Assembly (NCBI GenBank): GCA_008694505.1
Contig: VZDJ01007394.1
Span: forward strand, 30,300 to 94,299
Direction: 5' to 3'
Origin: Cyanoderma ruficeps
Taxonomy: Eukaryota; Chordata; Aves; Passeriformes; Timaliidae
DNA: 64,000 nucleotides
Shown: positions 33,899-45,800 of the stretch, piece after piece
Layout: every line of letters begins with the position of its first letter
Position numbering within the stretch: position 1 is the first letter of the stretch
Program-made: the position numbers and the translations under genes
Notes under the pieces: generated by a model
What the model was told of the DNA's origin: nothing
Database searches by the model: none
The model's input: the letters and a program-made list of their open reading frames with translations, nothing else

Positions 33899-36800
33899 GT
33901 AGAAAAAATACCTTTCTGACTCCTCTTTCCATCTTTCAGCCATGTCCCTGTCAGGGGACAGCAGCTTTCCCTTACTGTCAGCTCGGGTAGTGGAAAGCTG
34001 CCCCCATGCCTGCCTCTGGCTCGAGTGTCTGCTGGTGCTTTGCTCCTGCAGTGTGAGGCACGGGGAGAGTCAACAGGCAGAGTCAGGGAGCTACATGCCA
34101 GACCTGCACGTCTTCTGCTGAAACATTAAGTGTTCTAGGTTAGCTGAGTTGAGCACCTCAGTCCAGTGGGAGGTGAGTCCTCCTTGACCTCATCCCCTCC
34201 TGCAGCACTGTGTCACTTGCTGCAGAAAATAAGGGGATACTGTGGTCCTTTCTGCTCTGCTCTGATAGCAGTCTTCAAAATAACATTTCCTGAGGGATTT
34301 GTTTAGTTTGTTTTTTTTCTTTCTTTGTAAGAAAGAGAAGATAAAGCTGAACTGATTGACAGTTTGATCTGGACCAGCCCTCCCAAAGAATATCCTTTCT
34401 GTATCACACCATTGGTGATTGAAGCACACTACAGCTTGCTTCTGAGAGGTGCGGGGGTGTCAGTCTCACAGGATCATTTAATGCAAAGGACAGGACTGAT
34501 TTTCATTTGGTTGTCATTTGACAAAGTTATGTGACTTCTTTTTCCTTCCTCCCACCCCCTCTATATTGCAGTAGGGAAAAAAAAAGTGAGGAAGAGAAAC
34601 AAATTCTTGACTTTATTTGGCTGGAGAAGATCCTCGTAAGGGAGGGAAGCATTAAATGTTTCTTGCGCTAGATTGTTATGGAGGGAGCTGGTCCAATGCC
34701 ATCTTTGCTAAGGCCATGAAAGCATCAGTGAGATTTTTTTGCTATCCTGCCATTGTGTTTATAAAGCTGGGTAATCCTCCAGTTTTAGGAAATCCACTGC
34801 TGGGGACTGTAAGATGCTGTGGCTCCCACTGCTCAGCTGATGGATATGGAGAGCTTTTAATATCATATCTAAAGGTGATTAAGCTTCTCACTTACAGCCC
34901 CACAGCTGCATAAGTCAAGGATTCACTTGATGGTGGCTGTGGAGGAGGGAAGAGGGAATTTCTGTTTGCCAGAGTGCAGGTGTTCCTGTGACCGGGGGAG
35001 GATTTTAGTAAAGCAGCTGCTGGCTAGTTTAACCTCGCTCCTGTGAAATCAACTGAGTTCAGTTATGAGGCCAGTGGAAATTGAGTTAAGACCAACAATG
35101 TCAAAAATACTACACTTACAGCTCGTGTGGGTTTTTGTTTGTTTGTGTAGAGTGTCCTCAGAGTAGAGGGTAGAGCAGAATTGTTGAGGAGTGAAGGGAA
35201 GGCAAGCATCCCTGCCTGCAAGCAAGATACACATTTTTGTCTCATGTGTAGAGACAGCAGAATCTCTGTGAGGTTTTTTCTGTGTCAGTCTAAGGCCATG
35301 TCTCAGAGGTTCACTAATTAAGTCACGCACAGGCACATGAACACACTGTATGAACAGGAACTCTTCCATGTTCACGTAGCACATCCCACATGCTGAGACC
35401 CAGAAATGGCTGTGGGAGCTGTTGTGTGCCAGCTGACCTGCGCCTGAAGCAGTGCTGAGGAGGTGCTCTGTGGGGTGCTGAGGTGCAAGCAAGGAGATTG
35501 CACTTGGCAGAGCTCTTCCAGCTAGGGACAGCATAGGGAGAGGGTCTGGTTCAACCCCCATGCTGCCTTGCTGACTGCAGTCAACACGCAAAAACCCTCA
35601 GGGATTTTTGGAAATGGTGAGCACCTATATCAATCTCAGTGGAAACAACAAGCTGGATGGCAGCCAGGCAAGCCAGAATCAGATGTCTGGAATTAGATGA
35701 GTACATGTAGTTCATTTTCTTTTTGCTGCAGCTCTTGTGCTGACAAATTGTTCAGTCTGGATGGAAAATATGCACAGAAAGGGCAGTGCGCCCCACGCCC
35801 AGCTGAGCCATGCCATGAGCCATGGGCTGTCCATGTTCAAGTCATAGCTCACACACATGTGCAGGAAGCAAGTCTTTTACTTGAGTGAGAAATTACTCAA
35901 AAATTACTATTTCAGCAGCTTAATCTTACAAGATTTGATGTGGGCATTTAGGCAGTTTTCCATCTGTCTGAGGCTGATAAAATTAATTGTGCAGGGGCAG
36001 GTGAAGGTGGGTCACTATAGAGAGCAATAGGGGCTGGGAAAAGCACAGGGCTATCAGGCTTCTCCAAAAAAAATACCTGAGTCCAGTCACAAACTCTTCT
36101 AAGGAAAGCTTCTAACAAATTATTGTGATTTTTCTTCCTCCTCCAGGGAAACTACTCTTTCCTCTTCCCATTCAGACAATGGGCTGCCAAGTGGGGTGTT
36201 CAGCAGCCCAGGCTCCACCTTCGTCCTGGACGATCGAGTGCAGCTAACCGTGGGCCTGCAGACCCAAGAAAGACATCTGATTTTGTTCAGTGATGCGCTG
36301 GTCATTGCCAAATCCAAGTAAGAGGAATTCCCACTCAATCCTTTTCCCCAGCAGGTGCTGTTGGAACTAGGCTTAGCACATGGTGGGATTTTTGGGGCTG
36401 TCCTATGCAGAGCCAGGTGTGGGGACTCAGTGATCACGTTGGTCATCGCCTTCCAACTCATGGGATTCTGTGATTCTGTGAGGCTCTGATCTATTTGTGG
36501 AGCACTCAGCAGCCTCCAAAACAATGCTTGTTTGGAAATGTGGATCTAAAATGTGGCATTTCCCCCTTTCACCTTCACAAATTATTCTTGGTATTAATGT
36601 TTCACTTCAATTGTCTGAAGAAAAAGGTTGTCTAATTAGTTTTGCCCATTTCCTTATGAGGTTGCTTGAAGTTACACCATGAGGGCAAGAGGCAGAAGGA
36701 CAAAACTGATTTTCAGTCTGACCCCTTCTGTCACGTAATAAATTTAGAGCTCTAACTGCATCTGCATGACTTGAAAGGAGCATGATCAGACTCTGGAGGT

Positions 36801-39800
36801 CTAAATGTTATTCTCTAGGCTAAGGAATTAATAACTTCCATTGCAGATCCTCCTCCAGCCTGAAGCTGAAAAAACAAGTGCATCTGAGTGAAGTGTGGAC
36901 TGGCACCTGTCTCAGCGAAGTGACAGAGAAAAAGATGAGTCCCGAGAATTCGTTTGTCATTGGCTGGCCTATCACCAACTATGTTGTCACCTTCAGGTAT
37001 CTTATCCAACATCAGACCTCCTGCTGCATCCCAGTAACTGCTCAGGTCTCCTGTGTGTCAAGTGAAACAATGACTGAGGCTAAAGGGCCCATTTCCTTTT
37101 CCATTTCCTTACCTTGAAACCCGGGTAACCTGTGCTGGCAGCAATAGTTCTAGGAGCAGCAGACATTGGGAAGGAATATACTAGCAGAAAGAAAATACCA
37201 ATTAAAGGTCACTGCAAAAATAATGAGGGCCCACAAGATGAGTTAACTCCAACCTCACAGAAAGGGATTTGTCCCTTATCTGAACGCTCACCAGTCTGAC
37301 AGGAAACCTGGTCCAGTTTGTTGCTGGCATTTTTTTTTTTTTTGTTATTATTATTTTTGTTATTTGTTAAAATAGAACAGAAGAAGGAAAGGACTGTGCT
37401 TTTGTTCCAGGGCTTTGCAGGAAGCAACTTTGACTTACAGCCATATATAAATGAAATTGGGTAGAGTTTCCAAAGGCTGTTACCCATTCAGCAGTTGTTT
37501 GATGATCTGCCTCCCTTTTTGTCTTCAGCTCAGCTGATGTGAAGGAACGATGGCTGTCAGCGTTACTGTGGTAAGTGACCCTCCTTTCATCCTCCTTCCA
37601 GGTGGTTCCTCCAGAGGCCTTAGAGAAATTAGCCTGTCAAATTGTGCTCTGATTTTCAGCATGTTAAGTAACTAAGTGCTGTTCGAAAAATCCTGCTTTG
37701 AAATCTGAATATAGATGTCCCTAGGAGAGTGCAAAATTGGTGTTAACAGTTGGGAAAAAAGGAGATCCATCAAAACATTATATTGTTGAAGCATCCTTTT
37801 TCCTTTGGAGCTGGAAGTCGACTTTGCTAATCACTGTGGAATTGTCACAAGTGCTACTGATTCTTCAGATGTTTTTTGATTTAACTAAATTTTTTATTAC
37901 ATTGCATCTAGAGGCCAGTTTTTTCTTTTTTGTTTTATATGTTTCTTCCACTAACACCCAGACAAAAGTGCATATATAGAAACAAAGAGGGAAGAAATCT
38001 TCTGATTTGTGGAGAACAGCAGTGATCCTGAGGGAACACTGGAAGGTATAATGCAGGACACATCTACCTCCACTGAAGTACTGCACGTGGGGGATTGTTA
38101 GTCTTTGTGCTTCAGGTAGATAAAGAAGTCAGCAAGAGCATGTGGCCTCACTATGAACATTACATGCATACATATCATAATTAATCTGTATTTATTACAG
38201 TGCCAAGGAGGATGTCCCATCCAAATTTAAGGGCCCTTCTCAAATTTGATTGGGACACTACATCCCTTCCCCTTTTCTTTGTCTTTCAGTCATATCAATG
38301 AGGTAAAACAAAATGAGTATCTGAAGAATCTGACCCTTCAGATTGTTGTGCTGGATGATGACAACTCTTCTTCTGTAAGTAAAGCTAAGAACCTTCTCAT
38401 CAGATCAAGACTACACGGGGGCCTGTGGAGTAAGGGAGGGAATGCAGGACTGTGCTGGTATTCTAGTTTCAAATTTAAGTTCCAGCTAAAAAGATTTAGA
38501 AGGTGTGCATCTGGGTATCTGCATTCTTCCCACTTGGAAGCCCACTTGGAGAGTTTTGGTTTGAGAAATGAGGAAGTAGCTAGACCCTTACCAAACAGCA
38601 TTTAATTTTTAAGATTTTTCTTCGCCTCTGACTTCTTTTCTCTTTTCCTTTTGCTTCACATCAAAATTCATGAACAGTTTGTGGTGGCTGAGTGCCACAG
38701 TCAATTCCTATTTCCAGTGCTATGAATTGAGGATATTGATCACAGAGTCACTGGTGTGTTGACTTGAACTAATTTACTAGAATGTGTTCCAGTCTAGCAT
38801 ATATTTCTTGGCTTCATGCCAAGCTTGGTGGGTCACATTTGCCTCCTGGGTATTCTTCCCTCAAAGAGTGACCCCTGACACTCATGACTGATGAGCATTG
38901 CCATGTTCCATGATCACCCTTTTGAGTGACAGTGGCACTATAATCAGCCAAACACTGATGGGATCAAACACAGCATCTGAGCACCACCCACCTCCTGTGA
39001 TTTCTGCTGGATGAAATAGACCTAGGACAGAAGAAGTGGAGAATAGCTTTCACTTTGTATAGCCATCATCCCTTCTGGTGTAGTTCAAATTTGTACAGCT
39101 CATCTGACCATGAACATTTAGTAAAGACAATCATTCAACAGAGATGTGACATTTCCCCCAGATTTTGAAGCTACAAGAAAGCTGCAACCAGCCTTCTCAC
39201 CTATGTCTTAGCTTCCTGTATTTTCTCTGTTTGCCTTTCTAGTCTACTGCAGTCAATGTGTCCAATGTGGAAACTGCAGAGAGTGTGATGAAGAAGACCT
39301 TTCTACAGCTTGGGCTCCCTGTAAGTGGCAGGTGACAGATCTTAGCTAAGGATGGTGGCAACATCTGGTTCACAGGACAGTGTGGGTGTGGATAAGTGTA
39401 GATTTGCTGTCTGTTGCTTTCTGAGTGCAACCTCATGGACCCTCACTCTGGCCCCTCTCAACTAACATTTTTCTCTTCTCTCTTCCTCACCCAACAGGGC
39501 AGAACCAGTGAACACCACCTCTGGGTGGTCTCAGGAAAAGATGAGCCTGCTTACCCTCTCATTGGTAAGAGCCCTCTCATATTGAGCATCATTTTGGTGC
39601 TTAATTCTGGCACCAGAGGAACAAGTGATAAATTATATTAGCATGTGTGGCAGAGACACATCACAAACATTGCACTCTTCATTTAAAAAGCAATGGTAGG
39701 GACACCATTGCTGATATAAGATGTGACATCAAGTTGCTGTGAGATGTCACTTGGCTTTTATTGTCTCAGCATCCACATTTAATCAAAGCATAGTGATATT

Positions 39801-42800
39801 TTTGAAAAACTTCACACTTCCTCCCTTTTCCAAACAAATCTGTGCATTTATGGGTGCGAGCCTATCACACTTTTCAGCAGATGCTCCAAATAAATGGGAG
39901 ATCGTTAGGCTGGCCCAAATACATACTTTCTTTGCAGCAGATGTGATGGAGGGGTAGGACATGCCTCAACCTCTAATTCAGTCCCTCTGGCTGCTGGTAT
40001 GAGCTTGCAGGGCTACAGGCTTGGAGGCTGGTCATACTCTCCTGCTCAGCTTTGCAGGCATCTCCTCACAGGCAGAACAGGATGTCAGGGAGAGCCTCAG
40101 CCCACCCTCACTGTCTGTCCACTGATCTCTGTCAGACAGAGCTTCTCCTGACACTTCCCAGGCCCTTTCCCTTTGGGCTCTGTCAAAACCAAACCAATTG
40201 CTGCAATCAGGTGGTCGTTCAGCAAGAGTGTGTTAGGTGTAGAGGAAAGCGCTTTGGCAATTGAAAGAAGCAGGTTTTTAGATGGTCTACTGGTGACTTA
40301 TAAGCCTCTAGTTAGGAAGTTAACATGTTTATCCTACTTTTTTGGTACTTACTTAGTTTTCATTGCATTTCAGCTCACAAATAATGAAACTGCTTTCCAC
40401 ACAAAATGTTGTATCACATTGAAGATCCAGTTTGTTGCATTTGGGTTGTTATCTTCTGAACTGCAACCTTAATCCAATACTAAACTGCCCTCATGAGCAC
40501 ATGTGGGCCTCCTGCATCAATGCCTTTGCAGGCTGTTTATTTGAAAACTTTCCTTTTTAACAATTTGTGTTTACGTTTTAGAAACTCCTCAGGCTTGAGG
40601 AAGGGTAGGTGTGTATATGGGGGCCTCTAGGATAATCAGATTGGAGGAGAGTGCTACAGATCTGCAGAGGCTGATTTCAGAAATAGAAGGGACATTTTAA
40701 ATAAACCACTGAATTTTGTCTTTAAGTTCTAAGCATTCATCATTGAGATGACCAAAGCTAGAATTTTCCAATAACAATAAGAGTTTTTACCATAGCTCTG
40801 CATCTTTGCTTGCTCTTTACACAATCTCCTCAACAGGGCACGAGCGTCCCTTCAGCATCGCCTTGAGCTGCCTCCGGGACTCTGCTGACCAGCAACAAAG
40901 AACCAACAATAACACTCTCCTGGCTGATGGGACAGAGGCTTCCTTCCTTGCTCAGCTCCCAAAAGAAAAACAGTGTCAGTTTGTCCTGAAACCCAGACTC
41001 CAAGCTCCCATGCAGCTGAGGAGAGGTAGGGAGTGGAGGAGTGTGGTACAGCCAGATAGAGGCTTTACTGCTCTCCAGTGCAGTGCTGAACTCTTCTGGC
41101 ATCATACATGTATCCCAGAGTTGCTCTTATCCCTGAATGTAATGTGTACAGGAAGAGATTGCAAAGAGGTGAAATTTCTCTGTGCAAATGTTCAAACTTA
41201 GCTTTCAGTCCTTCATTAGTTTTCAACTGCAAGTCATTGCAATAGAATCATAGAAAATGCTGGAAGAGAACCATCAGTATCATTGAGTCCTGACCCTGTA
41301 CCCATAACCCCACCATCCACTTAGAGCATCGTCCATACATTCCTTGAACTCAGGCAGCCTTGATGCTGTGACCACTGCCCTGGGGATCCTGTTCCGATGC
41401 TCAGCCACCCTCTGGGTGAAAAACCTTTTCCTGACATCTAACCTAAACCTCCCTGACTCAGCTTCATGCCATTTTCTCATTTCAACACCTATCACTGGTC
41501 AGAAGAGTCAAGTCATCCTTACACTGTAGAGACAGCAAGGTTCCCTGAAGAATGGTGGTTGAGAGTTTTGCTGATGGTTGAGAAATGAACAAGTAGTTTC
41601 ACTGCTGTATATTGCCTAACCATCCCCATTAAGAGTGCAGTTAATAAACAGGTGGGGTTAGAAAGTGCTTGTTTTGCTGGGAGCTCTGCCTCCACTGTAG
41701 ATCACGCACTGTCCAGCTGGAGGACAGACAGGTGTGTAATGAAGGTCTGTGTTTTCTTGCAGAGTCCCTGCAGAAACACACCAAGAAGAAGAAGTCCTTG
41801 ATTGACTGGGCCCTGCGCCGCAGCACCAGCACCCCCATGAGCAGCCCTCCTTCACAGTCACCTACCACACCACGGAAACTCTTTGGCCTGTCACTGTCCT
41901 CTGTCTGTCCTGATGGAATCCTTCCCAAACCAATCATGGTAAGCAGCAGCCTGAACTGCTTGTCTTGACATAAACTTGATATGTTTAGCCCAAAATTTAA
42001 AGCCACTTGCAGCATTTATGAGGATTGAATGGGGAAGAGGACCATTGTTTACTTGTGATCCAGACTCAGCTCAGTAAGAAGGACAGAAACAACTCTCTCC
42101 TGGGTAACCCCTGTTACTTCATTCACAGATGTCTCTCCTGTTTCAATGGGTGTCTCCAGGTCATTGCCAGCTGACAAGGGACAATGTCAGTGGATCCTGC
42201 CATGCTATGTAGCCTAGAACTCACTCACTGCAAGAGTCCCCTGGGCTCACACTTGTCACAGGATAAGTGTGCCCACATGAACTGTATCTGTAGCTTGGCT
42301 GTCAGGTTCCTGTCCCTGATTAGATCAAGATAAATCTCTTGTACTGTTTTCTTCCCATTACTGACTTGGTCTTCTGCTAATTACATTACAACACATGATC
42401 TATAATATACACAAACAAGAGGGGAAAGTGTTAGGCTCTAAAGTACATCTGGGTTTTCTCTTAGGATATGCTGCTCCTCTTGTACCATGAAGGTCCCTCT
42501 ACTAGGGGCATTTTCAGACGTTCTGCCAATGCCAAGACTTGCAAGGAATTGAAAGAGAAGCTGAATTCTGGAGATGATGTTCAGGTGGATGGAGAGTCAG
42601 TCTTTGTGGCTGCAGCTGTCATCACGGTATGTTCGGCCAAGTAACTCAGCTGTCTGGGCTAATGGTACCTTCCTTCTTTGAGGAAGCAATGAGTCTTTAA
42701 GGGTAGGGAGGATTTCAGGGGAACAGGAAGCCTTTTCCAGCAAGGTACATTTTCAGCTGATGGCTTGGTGTGTTTGTGTACACAGAATACCTGCCCAGTA

Positions 42801-45800
42801 CAGTGGCCCTGGTTTTCACATGCAGACCCTTCTGGACAGGGCTTCCTTTGGCACCTCCCTGTACCAAACCACCCCCAGGAGGAAATACAGTGCTGTCCAC
42901 CTGCAAGGCAGCCATATGTCTGTACAGTGCCAAATAACGTGACAGATGTTGCACAGACATATGCATAAAACCCTTTAGTGGCGGCAGCACAGGTGTTCTT
43001 TGTCATTTCTGAAAGCAAGGAAGAGGCTGCAGAAGGTTTGGGAGGACCTGTGCCATTTGAGGGTAGCTGTTCTGCAACCCCCAAAACAGGAGCTGACCTG
43101 TGCTCTCTGGACCCCCAGCCTTCACCCTCTGATCAGCCAGCAAGCATGAGGGAAAGCAGCTGCTAAATCCAAGTTGTGGTGGGTGGGGGATGAAATTTGT
43201 GATAAGACCCATGTTTCAGTACGGAAAAGCCTTCATTTTGTACTGGCAACTAAATCTGGTCAGAGTAATTTAGGGACCAAAGTATCCAAAAAACGGCCCT
43301 TTTTTCTTGTTGGTCTGATATTCAGGCACTTCCCAACACAAGACATAGATTGAGTTGTTGAATAGTCCCCTGAGAAAAAACAGTAGTCCTCCTATCTGAG
43401 AATTGTTTCAGAGAGATCTGTGCACAGCCTCAGGGCTGAGTCCTCTGCTGGGTTGGAAGTCAGTCCTGCTCTGGAAAAGGGGCAAAACAGGAGGGCTGCC
43501 TGTTCATCCTGCAGTGCTGCCATAGAAGAGCCTGAGGAAGACAGCTTGGTGGGCATGGGAGGGGAGAATGGACATGTTTGTGTAGTGTCTTGTTTTTATC
43601 TTGTGCTTAATATGAATAAACAGTGACTATATGCATTGTGAAACTGAAATCAGGAATTCAAAACTGACCAGACTGCTCTGCATATATATATTTAATTCAG
43701 GATTTTCTCCGAAATATACCTGACAGTGTTCTATCCTCAGACATGCACGGACTGTGGATGGAAGCTGTGGACACAGAAAATCGGGCACATAAGATTGAAG
43801 CTATCAAAAGGTTTGTAAAAGCCTTTGTAAAGTTTCTTTAGGTGGGAAAAGGGGGATCATATGGCCCTAAGAATAGCCTTCATTTTCTGGGACACTACTA
43901 GCAATGCTCCAGGCCACATTTGAGGAGCTATTGCTGATTGCCAGTGTCACTTATCAGAAAATTTTCTTTTCAATCTTTTTGAACATCCTTAACATTTCTG
44001 ACCCCCAAAAAGTCATTTAAAAATTCTGATGATTAGCTCAAATTGCCAGAACAAGTAAACTGAAAAAGAATAATAATTCAGCCACCATCTATGGTAGTAA
44101 ATTTAGATCTTTAAGGACAGTAACTTTATTCTTATGTGCATGAAATGAGGCTGATCATCATATTGGCAGTTAAAAGAAACAGCCCTCTCAAGGTGGAGAC
44201 ATGGAACTTGAAAACTACTTTACTGCTTGAAACTGCAGCCCTGATCATGAGCAGTTTATCAGCCTCCTCTTGGATATCCCATTTATTCAGCCATGCCTCA
44301 GCTTAGTTTTTGAACCTTCCCATTTAGCCTGGGCCTTCTTTATCCGTGTTCTCCATACCACATGACATGGCAGTGCTGTGGTCTGGTGTGCTGCTGCCTG
44401 GAGCTGTCTCCTGTCTGTTCTGGGCAGCCCCTCTTTGGTTAAGGTATTGTGGAGAGCTCCCACATGCTTTGAACCCAAATCCCTTGTCCCTCCAGCTCTG
44501 TGACTAGAACAGGTGGCCAGTTTGGATGCAGAGTTGTGGCTCTCACACGAGTTGGTGGAGGGGAGTGACACAGATTCACCTTATTATGAAATGTGGATGT
44601 CTCAGGCTGAGTACAAAGGGGCAGGAGCGGGAAAATACTTTGAGATGCAACTGCTGGAATTCAAAGAGCGGATGTTTGTGAACAGCACTGTTTTCCTTTT
44701 TTTCCACTCCCTGTATAGTCTCGTCAACCAGCTTCCAGAGGCCAACCTCATCTTACTCAGACACCTCTTTGGAGTCCTCCATCATATTGAGCAGAATTCT
44801 GGAGTGAATCAGATGAATGCCTTTAACCTGGCTCTTTGCATAGCACCCAATATGCTGTGGCTACCGAGTCCCACTGGGCCTGAAGAGGAGAGCCGGTCTA
44901 CAAAGAAGGTAATCTTCCATGGGTTTGGCCTCACCTCTCTGTTCCCTTTTCACTGCTTTTTATGGGCACTGCCTTTTGTGCTCCAAAGGAAGGCATAGGG
45001 CCAGTGACTAGGGGCATCCAGGCGCCATCCTTTCCTCTTTGCAGCTGTGCCCATGCTGGGAGGGCTTTAGCTCCTCAGACTGTCCAGGGTGAAAAGGGAA
45101 GCAGTGATTGCTTCACCAGATAAATTTCCTATATGGTCAGGCAAGCGCAAGAAAATTGGAGCAGCTGAAGTTGGGCACTGCTACCTCATCTGGGACAAAG
45201 TAAGCAATGAGCACAACAGTGCACCAGAGAGGAATGCTTGCTTGTAGCCTATGAGGTATAACCAATAGTGAGGAAAACTGTAGAATGTGCTACACCTGGC
45301 TCACAGTACCAGTTCACATAGTTCACATTCTTGCCTCAGGTGTTCACACAGATGCACTGCCACATCATTAACAGCTTCTTGAGGAAATTACATCTCTGTA
45401 AAAAAAATGGGAATGATTTGGGTATGATTTTACTTCCTCTGTTTTCATGAAACTGAATCTGTGCATTTCTGTCTTTGCCAGGTGGCCTTGTTAGTGCAGT
45501 TTCTGATTGAAAACTCAGGAGAGATTTTTGGGGGTGATATTGCTTCCTTGTTCCAAAGACCTGACAAAAAGAAGTACAAAAACTCACCAGAATCTCTGGG
45601 TAAGTTGGTGGTAGTAAATCTTCCAGAAATATTTAAAATCTTTTAATAGGTAAAGTCCTCAGACAAAAGAGTTTGCTTTACCTTCACGTTTCTTCTAAGG
45701 AACAGCATTGAAAACTAGTTTGGTTTGGTTTTCCCTTTGCCTGTCAAGCATAGGCAGGAAGAAATAGCAAAGCAGAAAGCAGAAGGCTGAGGTGCAGAAA

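Noticed and set aside
44513..44718. In-frame extension of ARHGAP20 exon 13 into intron 12
   Set aside because: The frame stays open for about 200 bp, but the phase from exon 12 and the acceptor at 44717-44718 place the exon start at 44719, matching the human alignment.
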